Assembly: GCA_963834855.1 (NCBI GenBank)
Contig: CAWIDH010000031.1
Coordinates: forward strand, 62,001 to 126,000
DNA: 64,000 nucleotides
Direction of reading: 5' to 3'
DNA from: DATJKD01 sp963834855
Lineage (GTDB): Bacteria; Pseudomonadota; Gammaproteobacteria; Steroidobacterales; Steroidobacteraceae
Below, in pieces: positions 55,062 to 63,345 of this stretch. Each line of letters begins with the position of its first letter. Position 1 is the stretch's first letter. The translations under genes and the position numbers were made by a program. The notes beneath the pieces are model-generated. The model was not told where the DNA came from and searched no databases. It saw only the letters and a program-made list of their open reading frames with translations.

Positions 55062-56271
55062 TCACCAGTGCCAGAGCGTGCCGTCCTCGAGGCGATTGAC
55101 GGGCAGGTAGGCGCGCCGGTACGGAAACCGCGCGGCCAGCGTCTCGTCGATGTCGACACCGTGGCCAGGTGTCTCGCCTGCATGCAGCCGCCCGTCCGCG
55201 AACCGGTAGTCGTGCGGGAACACGGCATCCGTCTCGGCGGTGTGCCGCATGTATTCCTGGATCCCGAAATTGGGGATCGCCGTGTTCAGGTGCAGCGAGG
55301 CGCCCATGCACACCGGTGAAAGATCGGTCGCGCCGTGGCAGCCCATGCGCACGTTGTGCAGGCCCGAGAAGTCCGCGATCCGGCGCAGGTGCGTGATTCC
55401 GCCGGCGTGCACCACGGTCGTGCGGATGTAGTCGATCAGCTGTTCCTCCACGAGCTGTTTGCAGTCCCAGATGGTATTGAACACCTCGCCCACCGCAAGT
55501 GGCGTCACCGTGTGCTGGCGGATCAGGCGGAAATTCGCCTGGTTCTCCGCCGGCGTCGCGTCCTCCATCCAGAACAGGTGAAAGGGCTCGAGTGCTTTGC
55601 CCAGTCGCGCGGCCTCGATCGGCGTCAGCCGGTGGTGCACGTCGTGCAGCAGGTGCGGCTCCGCGCCGAATCTCGCGCGTAGTGCTTCGAAGAGCTTCGG
55701 AACGTGCGTGAGGTATCTCTCGGTCGACCAGATGTTCTCGCTCGGCAGCGTTCGCGTCCGCGGGCTCGTAGAACATCTTGTCTCCGGACACGCCGTAGGT
55801 GGACGCCAGGCCCGGGACGCCCGATTGCGCGCGAATCGCGCGATACCCCAGCTCGATGTAGCGCGCAACTTCGTCGACCGTCTCGGCTATGTCGCGGCCG
55901 TTCGCGTGGCCGTAAACCAGCACGCCCGAGCGGCTTCGGCCGCCGAGCAGCTGGTACAACGGCAGGCCGGCCGTCTTTGCCTTGAGGTCCCACAGCGCAG
56001 TGTCGACCGCGGCGATGGCCGCCATCGTTACCGGCCCGCGCCGCCAGTACGCACCGCGGTAGAGAAACTGCCAGGCATCCTCGATCTGGTGCGCGTCTCG
56101 CCCGAGCAGGCACGGGATCACGTGCTCACCCAGGTACGCGGCGACGGCGAGCTCGCGGCCGTTCAACGTCGCATCCCCGATGCCGTGCTGACCGTCGTCG
56201 GTCACGATCTTGAGCGTTACGAAGTTACGGCCGGGGCAGGTGACGATTACGCGTGCGTCGGCGATCTTCAT
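55062..56271 (-). CDS. manD: D-mannonate dehydratase, arm B (one frameshift)
   Basis: Paralogue of 6557-7765 with well over 90 percent identity. The frame breaks after EPADAN, where one extra base near 55750 is seen relative to arm A; without it the length is exactly 402 residues, as in arm A. Asp210, His212, Glu236 and Glu262 all lie in the second frame, so an uncorrected product would be inactive. It is divergent from lysR of arm B. Same reaction: D-mannonate to 2-keto-3-deoxygluconate. Arm B has no aldolase of its own to use the product. Confidence 0.87.
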
Positions 56272-56327
56272 GGAAACGGACTCCTGGCGTCGGGCGTCGG
56301 TGACGACGCGGGCTCGCTGGCTCGTCT

Positions 56328-56349
56328 GTTATAGTCTGAGGCGTCAAAC
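56328..56349. promoter_or_regulatory. lysR-manD divergent operator and -10 region, arm B
   Basis: Minus-strand GTTTG-ACGCCT-CAGAC (56334-56349) directly followed by TATAAC (56328-56333), the same arrangement as 6476-6497 in arm A. CCCGTTT and ACTATAACAG are identical in both arms while the surrounding bases differ. Confidence 0.52.
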
Positions 56350-56375
56350 GGGATTCCGCGCCGCGAGATCAGCCC

Positions 56376-57332
56376 ATGGCGACGCGCCTGCCACCGCTCA
56401 ATGCCCTGGTCGTATTCGAGGCGGCTGCGCGTCACCTGAGCTTCACGCGTGCTGCCGATTCGCTGCACGTCACACAGGCCGCGGTGAGCCACCAGATAAA
56501 GGCGCTCGAGGAGTGGCTGGGGGTGCCGCTGTTTCATCGCGTGGGGCGCGGCAGGGGACTCGCACTGACCGATGCCGGGCGGTCGTACCTCCCTCGGGTA
56601 AACGGGGCCCTGGAGGCGATCCGCAGCGCGACCAGCGCCGTGATGGACAAGCGCCGCCAGCGCGTGCTCAACGTGGCGACGCTCGATTCCTTCGGACTGC
56701 TGTGGCTGCTGCCGCGACTGCGGCGATTTCTCAGCCGTAATCCCGGCATCGACGTGCGCATCCTCGCCGCCGATCTCGACGACGATGCGCTGGCCATGGG
56801 CGAGGTCGACATCGACCTGCGCTACGGCGAGGGCGACTGGCCGGGTCTGCAGGTCGTGCGATTCATGACCGAAGTCGTCTATCCCGTGTGCAGTCCGCGC
56901 ATCATTGCCAGGGATCGTCCGCTCGACAGGCCTGAGGACCTGCGACATCACACCCTGCTGCACGATGTGCTGACGGTCGACTGGCGCACGTGGGTGGAGG
57001 CTGCCGGCGCGACCGGGATCGACGTGGCGAGCGGACCCGGCTTCAATCATTCGCATCTCGTGACCGCAGCGGCGATCAATGGCGACGGTATTGCGCTCGG
57101 TCGCAGCGCGCTCGTCACCGACGCGATCGAGCGTGGCGAATTGATCAAGCCGTTCGAGCTCGTGCTGCCGTGCTCGTTCGGATACTACGCGGTGTGCTCG
57201 CACGGTTCGGCAGATGACCCGGTGGTAGTGGCATTTCGTGACTGGCTGATCGAGGAAGGCGGGCAGTCCCAGGTCGCCCAGGACGCCATCGCCGGCCCGC
57301 CCGGACGATCCGGTCCATCGACGCCACCGTAG
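56376..57332 (+). CDS. LysR-family transcriptional regulator (GcvA-like), arm B
   Basis: A 318-residue paralogue of 5493-6449 with a near-identical N-terminal helix-turn-helix (FEAAARHLSFTRAAD; VTQAAVSHQIKALEEWL) and a periplasmic-binding-protein-like effector domain (ALGRSALVTDAIERGELIKP). Intact. It is divergent from manD and upstream of the TPP operon on the same strand. The identical recognition helix predicts that the two LysR proteins bind each other's sites, so the arms are probably cross-regulated. Confidence 0.92.
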   Translation: MATRLPPLNALVVFEAAARHLSFTRAADSLHVTQAAVSHQIKALEEWLGVPLFHRVGRGRGLALTDAGRSYLPRVNGALEAIRSATSAVMDKRRQRVLNVATLDSFGLLWLLPRLRRFLSRNPGIDVRILAADLDDDALAMGEVDIDLRYGEGDWPGLQVVRFMTEVVYPVCSPRIIARDRPLDRPEDLRHHTLLHDVLTVDWRTWVEAAGATGIDVASGPGFNHSHLVTAAAINGDGIALGRSALVTDAIERGELIKPFELVLPCSFGYYAVCSHGSADDPVVVAFRDWLIEEGGQSQVAQDAIAGPPGRSGPSTPP

Positions 57333-57361
57333 CCGCGGCCGCCGGGGCCGACAACGGCATC

Positions 57362-57391
57362 CTGGTAATCAGCCCGATAAGAAAATGTCAT
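57362..57391. promoter_or_regulatory. Operator-like dyad upstream of the TPP operon, arm B
   Basis: TAATC-AGCCC-GATAA (57366-57380) followed by GAAAATGTCATGG is the mirror copy of the arm A element at 5433-5465 and shares its arrangement with the elements in the Idh intergenic regions. Confidence 0.55.
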
Positions 57392-57484
57392 GGCTGCGGC
57401 CGTGTCGACCGCCGGGTCGCCACGGCATACATCGCTGGATGCTGAATAAGGCGCGCTAATGATGCGATGAGAATTGGTGAATTG

Positions 57485-57528
57485 CCTGTAGCCCGGGGCC
57501 GCGCGCTAATGCGTACTGCCAGCGACAG
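57485..57528 (+). promoter_or_regulatory. Conserved leader hairpin covering the TPP gene ribosome-binding site, arm B
   Basis: CCTGTAGC (57485-57492) can pair with GCGACAGG (57522-57529) with one mismatch; the 3' strand includes the AGG of AGGTGA before ATG 57540. The whole leader from GATGCTGAATAAGG to the ATG is conserved with arm A over about 110 bases, more than expected for an unconstrained spacer. Confidence 0.38.
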
Positions 57529-57539
57529 GTGATGAACCC

Positions 57540-59171
57540 ATGTCCTTGATGAGTGGAGCCGACGCCATCCTGCAGCAGATGCTGTCAAACGGCGTCGAGA
57601 CGATCTTCGGGCTGCCCGGCGGGCAGCTCGACCACTTCTTCGATTCCATGTATCGCGAATCCCCACGCGTACGGTTCGTCGGCTCGCGCCATGAGCAGGG
57701 GGCAGCTTACATGGCGCTCGGCTACGCGCGGTCCACCGGCAAGCCGGGCGTATACGCGGTCGTGCCCGGACCCGGGGTGCTGAACACGACCGCGGCACTG
57801 AGCACCGCGTATGCAACGAACGCACCGGTGCTCTGCCTGGCCGGGCAGATACCGAGCGCCGCGATCGGGCGCGGGATCGGCTTCCTGCACGAGCTGCCCG
57901 ACCAGCTTGCGACGATGAGGTCCCTGACACGATGGTCCGAACGGATCATGCGTCCCGAGGACGCGCCGGCCGTCGTGAACGAGGCGTTCACGCGGCTCGG
58001 CAGCGGACGCCGCGGCCCGGTGTCGATCGAGATGCCCATGGATACGATGGGCGCCCAGGCCGACGTGACCCTGCTCGATCGTGCCCGCATGCGCGCGCCG
58101 CCCGCGATCGCTGCCGAAAGCGTGGAGGCTGCCGCCCAGATCCTGGCCGGGGCCATCCGGCCGATGATCGTGATCGGCGGCGGCGCCGTCGACGCATCGG
58201 CTGAGCTCCTGGAGCTTGCGACCGCGCTGCAGGCGCCGGTGGTCTCGTTTCGCAACGGCCGCGGCGTGATCTCGGACAGACACTACCTGTCGCAGGTGCT
58301 GCCGGCCGGCTACGAGCTCTGGAAGACTGCGGACGTCGTGCTCGGCATCGGTTCGCGCATGGAGCAGCAGCTGCTGCACTGGAGGACAACGCCGGGCATG
58401 AAGGTCATCCGCGTCGACATCGATGCAGATGAATTCGATCGAATCGAGTCGCCGGCCGTCGCGATCCATGGCGATGCCAAAGCAGCCGTCGTCGCCCTGA
58501 TTGGCGCAGTCGGTCGGTCGATGCGCCGGTCGTCGCGCGAGCAGGAGCTCACTGCACTCAAGGCCAGAATCGGCCGCGAGATTGGCGCCGTGCAACCGCA
58601 GATCGAGTACCTCGAGGCCATCCGCCACGCCCTGCCCGATGACGGGTTTTTCGTCGACGAAATCACGCAGGTGGGCTACGCGTCGTGGTACGGATTCCCG
58701 GTCTACGAGCCGCGCCACCTGGTGAGCTGCGGTTACCAGGGCACGCTCGGCTATGGTTACGCGACGGCGCTCGGCGTCAAGATCGCGAACCCCGGCAAGC
58801 CGGTCGTGAACATCGCGGGGGACGGCGGTTTCCTGTTCACTTCGAACGAGATGGCCACCGCGGCGCAGTACGGCATCGCGCTCGTGACGGTGCTGTTCAA
58901 CAACGGCAAGTTCCAGAACGTCCAGCGCCAGCAGAAGGAATGGTTCGGCGGCCGGGTGATCGGCTCCGACCTGCGCAACCCCGATTTCGTGAAGTACGCA
59001 GAAAGCTTCGGTGTCCGGGGTGTGCGTGCCGACGGACCCAGGGCACTCGAGCGCGAGATACGTGACGCGCTGGATCTCGACGCGCCGGTGCTCATCGAGG
59101 TGCCGTGCGGCGACATGGCAAGTCCGTGGCCATTCATCATCAAGCCACCCGTGCACGACACGGCGGGGTGA
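57540..59171 (+). CDS. TPP-dependent enzyme of the acetolactate synthase / benzoylformate decarboxylase family, arm B
   Basis: A 543-residue intact paralogue of 3657-5285. It has Glu52 in SRHEQGAAYMA, the central domain with VIGGGAVDASAELLELA, and the PP motif GDGGFLFTSNEMATAAQ. About nine residues in ten match arm A. It is the first gene of the TPP > aminotransferase > ALDH operon. Unlike arm A, the next gene does not overlap: its GTG start lies 7 bases downstream. It probably decarboxylates a 2-keto acid to an aldehyde for the ALDH. Confidence 0.88.
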   Translation: MSLMSGADAILQQMLSNGVETIFGLPGGQLDHFFDSMYRESPRVRFVGSRHEQGAAYMALGYARSTGKPGVYAVVPGPGVLNTTAALSTAYATNAPVLCLAGQIPSAAIGRGIGFLHELPDQLATMRSLTRWSERIMRPEDAPAVVNEAFTRLGSGRRGPVSIEMPMDTMGAQADVTLLDRARMRAPPAIAAESVEAAAQILAGAIRPMIVIGGGAVDASAELLELATALQAPVVSFRNGRGVISDRHYLSQVLPAGYELWKTADVVLGIGSRMEQQLLHWRTTPGMKVIRVDIDADEFDRIESPAVAIHGDAKAAVVALIGAVGRSMRRSSREQELTALKARIGREIGAVQPQIEYLEAIRHALPDDGFFVDEITQVGYASWYGFPVYEPRHLVSCGYQGTLGYGYATALGVKIANPGKPVVNIAGDGGFLFTSNEMATAAQYGIALVTVLFNNGKFQNVQRQQKEWFGGRVIGSDLRNPDFVKYAESFGVRGVRADGPRALEREIRDALDLDAPVLIEVPCGDMASPWPFIIKPPVHDTAG

Positions 59172-59178
59172 GAGAGGC

Positions 59179-60306
59179 GTGATCGCACAACGCGGACGAA
59201 GCAGCGCGGCTGGGCCGGTGCCGGAGCCGAATCCCGGGCTGCTCGGTCTCGAGCCGTTCCGGCAGGGCAAAAGTGAGATTCCCGGTCTGATGAAACCGAT
59301 CAAGCTGTCGTCCAACGAATCGCACCACGGTCCGTCGCCCGCCGCCGCCGAGGCGTACCGACGCTGCTCCACGGAGCTGTTCCGCTACCCGGACGGTGCG
59401 CAGCTCGAGCTGCGGAGCGCAATCGCCGAAACGTTCGGTCTGTCTGCCCAGGACATCGTCTGCGGCAACGGTTCGGACGAGCTGCTTCAGCTCCTGATCC
59501 GCGCCTACGTGCGCCCGGGAGATGACGTGGTCCTGAGCCGCAATTCCTTCGCGATGGCGTACGTACACGCCACCGCGCAGGGCGCGCGGATCATCCACGC
59601 CGAGGAGCCGAAGCTGCGACCCGACACCGACCGCCTGCTGCAGGCCGTGACGCCCACAACGCGTGTCGTGATCCTCGCGTCGCCGAACAATCCGGTCGGC
59701 CAGTACCTGCCTCGCGACGAGCTCTGGCGGTTGCGGCGCAACCTCGCCGCCGAGACGGTACTGATCATCGACGCTGCATACGCCGACTACGTCGTCGCGG
59801 AGGACTTCGAGTCCGGCCGGTCGCTGGTCGAGGCCGGCACGAACACCGTCATGACCCGGACGTTCTCCAAGCTCTACGGCCTTGCCGGATTGCGAATCGG
59901 CTGGATGTACGGGCCCGCCCACATCGTCGATGCCGTAGCGCGCATCCGCACGCCGTTCAGTGCATCGGCGGCCGCGATGGCCGCGGCCGCAGCGGCGGTG
60001 CGCGACGTGCGGTACAGCCAGTGGGTGCGCGACTACAACAACCGGGAGCTGCAGCGAATCGAGAGCGCGACCCGCGAAATGGGTGCCGGCATCGAGTTCG
60101 TACCGAGTTTTGCCAACTTCTACCTGCTGCAGTTCGTCGACGGCAGGCACACGCCCGAGGGTGCCGCGGCCGCGCTCGAGCGCAACGGGATCATTCCGCG
60201 GCCGGTCGGGGCCGGTGGGCCGCCCGGTTGCCTGCGCATCACCGTGGGCTTGAGCCACGAGAACGACGCCGTACTGCGGGTGCTCGCTGGCTACATGGCG
60301 GTTTGA
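59179..60306 (+). CDS. HisC-like class I/II PLP aminotransferase, arm B
   Basis: A 375-residue paralogue of 2533-3660 with the same length. It has LSSNESHHGP, ASPNNPVGQ, DAAYADY, and the PLP lysine in TFSKLYGLAGLRIGW. The GTG start at 59179 follows GAGAGAGG and gives the same N-terminus (IAQRGRSSAAGPVPEPN) as arm A. The second gene of the operon; the next gene follows 24 bases later. Substrate unknown; see the arm A copy. Confidence 0.9.
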   Translation: MIAQRGRSSAAGPVPEPNPGLLGLEPFRQGKSEIPGLMKPIKLSSNESHHGPSPAAAEAYRRCSTELFRYPDGAQLELRSAIAETFGLSAQDIVCGNGSDELLQLLIRAYVRPGDDVVLSRNSFAMAYVHATAQGARIIHAEEPKLRPDTDRLLQAVTPTTRVVILASPNNPVGQYLPRDELWRLRRNLAAETVLIIDAAYADYVVAEDFESGRSLVEAGTNTVMTRTFSKLYGLAGLRIGWMYGPAHIVDAVARIRTPFSASAAAMAAAAAAVRDVRYSQWVRDYNNRELQRIESATREMGAGIEFVPSFANFYLLQFVDGRHTPEGAAAALERNGIIPRPVGAGGPPGCLRITVGLSHENDAVLRVLAGYMAV

Positions 60307-60330
60307 GCGCAGAGCGTGCAGGATTCGTCG

Positions 60331-61818
60331 ATGGCCAGGCTGCACCCGGTCTCGAAGCTCACGCGCGACTATCTTTCGAGTCCGCGGCCGCTCCTGGTCG
60401 AGGACCAATGGATCGACACGGGCGACGCGAATCGCACGCCCGTCATCGATCCGGCGACGGGTCAGGCCATCGGCAGCTTCCAGGCGGCCAGGGAGTCGGA
60501 CCTGCACGCTGCCGTCGCCGCTGCACGCCGGAGCTTTGACGATGGCCGTTGGCGCCGCCTGACGCCCGCGCGCCGCCAGCAGCTGCTGTGGCGCGTCGCG
60601 GAGCTGATCGACGCGTCCGCCGTGCAGTTTGCCGAGCTGGAATGCCTCGACGGCGGCAAGTTGTACGCGTCGACGCTCGAGCACGAAGTGCCGCACGCGG
60701 CCGAGACGTTCCGTTACTACGCCGGCTGGTGCACGAAACTCAACGGGCAACTCTTCGACGCGTCGGTGCCGGACGTCGATTTCCATGGCTATGTGCGGCA
60801 CGAGCCTGTGGGCGTCGTGGGCCAGATCATTCCGTGGAACGGCGCTCTGGTCGCTGCGGCGTGGAAGCTGGCGCCGGCGCTCGCCGCGGGTTGCTCAGTC
60901 GTTCTGAAACCTGCGGAATTGTCGACGCTGTCGGTGCTGCTGCTCGGCGAAAAGCTGCTCGAGGCTGGCATCCCTCCGGGCACGGTCAACATCGTGACCG
61001 GCAGCGGGCGGAGCCTCGGACGGCTGCTGGCGGAACACCCCGACGTGGACAAGATCGCGTTCACCGGTTCGACGGCCGTCGGCAAGCAGTTGCTGATAGC
61101 CGCGCAGGGCAACCTGAAGCGCCTGTCGCTCGAGCTGGGGGGCAAGTCGCCCACGATCATTTTTGCGGACGCGGACCTCGACGAGGCGCTGCCAGCCGCC
61201 GCGGCGGCGATTTTCGCCAACGCGGGCCAGGTATGCGTCGCGGGATCGCGGGTCTACGCGCAGCGCCGCGTCTACGAGACCGTCTGTTCGGGCCTGGCCG
61301 AGGTGGCGTCGACGCTCAAGCTCGGTCCCGGACTCGACGCCGATTCCCAGTTGGGTCCGCTCATCTCCGCGTCGCATCGGCAAGGCGTCCACGGCATCGT
61401 CGAGCGCGGCCGCGCCGACGGCGCAGGCGTGCTGTCGGGCGGTGCCACTCCCCACGGCCCGGGTTTCTTCTATCCGGCGACGGTAATGGCTTGCGAGCAC
61501 GGCGGCGTGCCGATCCTGCGGGAAGAGATCTTCGGTCCGGTCGTCACGGTGATGCCGTTCGATGATGCCGGCCAGGCAGTTCGCCACGCGAATGACTCGA
61601 TCTACGGCCTCGCCGCGAGCGTGTGGACGCGGGACCTGTCGCTCGCGCATCGCACCGCAGCGGCGATCAGGGCCGGCATCGTCTGGGTCAACAGCCACGG
61701 GATACCGGAGCTCAGCATGCCAATCGGCGGCATGAAGCAGTCCGGCTGGGGCCGGGAACATGGCCGGGACGGGCTGATGATCTACACAGAGACCAAATCG
61801 GTGATGGTGCGTATCTGA
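60331..61818 (+). CDS. NAD(P)-dependent aldehyde dehydrogenase, arm B
   Basis: A 495-residue intact paralogue of 1021-2508. Catalytic Cys lies in NAGQVCVAGSR, the general-base Glu in LSLELGGKSP, and the cofactor loop is FTGSTAVGK. ATG 60331 (MARLHPVSKLTRDY) matches the arm A start; a GTG at 60316 would add five residues. The last gene of the TPP operon, convergent with the small membrane protein 25 bases away. In arm A an aldolase gene fills that gap. Confidence 0.92.
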   Translation: MARLHPVSKLTRDYLSSPRPLLVEDQWIDTGDANRTPVIDPATGQAIGSFQAARESDLHAAVAAARRSFDDGRWRRLTPARRQQLLWRVAELIDASAVQFAELECLDGGKLYASTLEHEVPHAAETFRYYAGWCTKLNGQLFDASVPDVDFHGYVRHEPVGVVGQIIPWNGALVAAAWKLAPALAAGCSVVLKPAELSTLSVLLLGEKLLEAGIPPGTVNIVTGSGRSLGRLLAEHPDVDKIAFTGSTAVGKQLLIAAQGNLKRLSLELGGKSPTIIFADADLDEALPAAAAAIFANAGQVCVAGSRVYAQRRVYETVCSGLAEVASTLKLGPGLDADSQLGPLISASHRQGVHGIVERGRADGAGVLSGGATPHGPGFFYPATVMACEHGGVPILREEIFGPVVTVMPFDDAGQAVRHANDSIYGLAASVWTRDLSLAHRTAAAIRAGIVWVNSHGIPELSMPIGGMKQSGWGREHGRDGLMIYTETKSVMVRI

Positions 61819-61843
61819 GGTGAGTGCAGCCAGCCCCGTAACG

Positions 61844-62137
61844 TTACCAGGGCTTGTTGATGTCCGACGGCCGCCCTGTTCGCGAGGGGACGGTACCGGG
61901 TGCGGATCCGCGCCCAAGCGTCTGCCGGAGCCAGAACCACGGCAGACCGAGGACGAACAAGAGGCCTGACGGGCTCGTCAGGACCTTCAGCAACATTGCC
62001 ACCACTTCGCGCGCGGACACGGTGATGACCGCTTCCATCGAGCTGTCTGGCCCGGACGTCAATATCAGGTCGTTGCCGGCGCGGCGCACGTTTCCGACGA
62101 CGACGTCCATGTCCGCGAGGGGTGAGCGGACCTTCAT
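61844..62137 (-). CDS. Small single-pass membrane protein, arm B
   Basis: A 97-residue paralogue of 27-320: polar N-terminal half, one hydrophobic segment ending GLPWFWLRQTL, and the same INKPW terminus. The ATG follows GAGGAGAGA, 12 bases after the nitrilase stop, so it is co-transcribed with the nitrilase. The changes relative to arm A cluster in the linker near the C-terminus, leaving the membrane segment and both ends conserved. Function unknown. Confidence 0.75.
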   Translation of the reverse strand: MKVRSPLADMDVVVGNVRRAGNDLILTSGPDSSMEAVITVSAREVVAMLLKVLTSPSGLLFVLGLPWFWLRQTLGRGSAPGTVPSRTGRPSDINKPW

Positions 62138-62149
62138 CGTGATCTCTCC

Positions 62150-63304
62150 TCAGCCGTCTTTCCTGAGCGCGCCGCGTTGCTGTGCGCTGCGGACACGCTT
62201 CTCGTGCAGGTTGCCCATGTCCGCGACACCCATCCCGGCCGGTGGCTCGAACTGGCCGCGCCCGTAGAGGTTCTCGAACACCTGCTTGAGCGGTCCCATC
62301 TTGTCCGCCAGGGTTCGCGGCGGCCTGCCCTTCGGGAACTGGTTCGCCGGATAGATCGGTTTCTCGTAGATCTGCCGGAACCCCTCGGTGCGCAGGTCCA
62401 CCCAGGTATTGTGGTTGCAGCGCGAGCGGTGCTCGCGCAGCGCCTCGATGTCGATCGTCGCCGCCAGCACCTGCTCCTGCGGATACGGCGCGTGGCGCAT
62501 CACCATGCCCGTGTAGTCGATCGCAAACGAGTAGCCCGGGCAGAACGCCTTGGGATAGTACGCATAGTCGACCGTACCCCAGTTCGAGCCGAGCAGGTAG
62601 GCCATGTTGTCGTGCGCCCGGGTGCGGCGCGTGAACATCCAGAAGTCCCAGGGTTCGGCCACGCCCTCGACTTCCTGCAGCGCCACCGGGTGGCAGATCA
62701 CCTCCACGCCGTTATAGCCGAGCGCGCGCGATACCTCCGGCGTGCAGCCGTCGTGGCAGGTCATCGTGCCGAGCTTGCCGATCTCGGTATCGATCACCGG
62801 GAACAGCGTCTTGATGTCGGCGCCGAAGACGGCCTGGTATTCCTCGAGCATGTCGTGCGGGCTGGTGCCGAGCCCGATCGAGGCCGGGATGTGCCACTTG
62901 TGGTAACGCAGCGCGAGCTCGCCGTCCGGCCCGATGATGAACGCCGAATTGAACCAGCGATCGGGGAATTCGGGGACCTTCTCTACGATGCCGCCGCCGG
63001 CGATGTAGAGCCCATACTCGCGTGCCTTGTCCGACAACGCGCGGAACTCCGGACCGTCGAAGGTGATGGCCTTCTTCATGAAGGTGTCGATGGCGTGCTC
63101 GCCCTTGCCGGGGGTCGTCACGCCCTGCATGAAGTACTCGGGGAAAACGACCAGCCTGGCCGGCAGCTCCCAGAAGTAGCCAACGCCGAAGTCGATCATG
63201 CGCAGCGCGCGTTCGACGTTCTGCTTGATGCCGTCGCGATCCTCGGCCACCACGACGTGCGGCTGCATCACGAGGGCTGTGTACTTGTCTATCTTGCGGC
63301 TCAT
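62150..63304 (-). CDS. Carbon-nitrogen hydrolase (nitrilase/aliphatic amidase family)
   Basis: A 384-residue nitrilase-superfamily enzyme with the Glu-Lys-Cys triad visible: Glu in LVVFPEYFM, Lys in RYHKWHIP, Cys in MTCHDGCTPE. Length and the long C-terminal extension resemble formamidase/aliphatic amidase members. It hydrolyses an amide or nitrile to acid plus ammonia. It lies between a FAD oxidoreductase upstream and the small membrane protein downstream on the same strand. A second copy apparently lies just left of the window. This supports a nitrogen-bearing pathway substrate. Confidence 0.9.
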   Translation of the reverse strand: MSRKIDKYTALVMQPHVVVAEDRDGIKQNVERALRMIDFGVGYFWELPARLVVFPEYFMQGVTTPGKGEHAIDTFMKKAITFDGPEFRALSDKAREYGLYIAGGGIVEKVPEFPDRWFNSAFIIGPDGELALRYHKWHIPASIGLGTSPHDMLEEYQAVFGADIKTLFPVIDTEIGKLGTMTCHDGCTPEVSRALGYNGVEVICHPVALQEVEGVAEPWDFWMFTRRTRAHDNMAYLLGSNWGTVDYAYYPKAFCPGYSFAIDYTGMVMRHAPYPQEQVLAATIDIEALREHRSRCNHNTWVDLRTEGFRQIYEKPIYPANQFPKGRPPRTLADKMGPLKQVFENLYGRGQFEPPAGMGVADMGNLHEKRVRSAQQRGALRKDG

Positions 63305-63345
63305 TGTCGTCTCCGGTCGGCCGGCATCGTCGCCGGTGCTGCGTT

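Larger units (their letters stand above)
36261..63304 (-). repeat. Arm B of a large inverted duplication (catabolic island)
   Basis: Mirror copy of arm A. Relative to A it lacks the KDPG-type aldolase, the MHS transporter and the RRM gene. It gains an epimerase-like gene (38457-39479), a permease/bicupin block (about 43850-50300), a decayed Idh/SDR fragment (50304-50606) and an IS110-family insertion (53345-54961). All shared genes are inverted relative to arm A, including each divergent pair. Confidence 0.9.

Noticed and set aside
54918..55228. Antisense and alternative frames around the ManD C-terminus in arm B as separate genes
   Set aside because: They are the out-of-frame continuation of manD after the single-base insertion near 55750.
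57585..59372. 595-codon open frame antisense to the arm B TPP gene
   Set aside because: High-GC antisense shadow with His/Arg/Asp-rich composition. The plus strand encodes a clear TPP enzyme with all motifs.
59140..60801. 553-codon open frame antisense to the arm B aminotransferase and ALDH
   Set aside because: It spans two well-supported genes on the other strand and has shadow-type composition.
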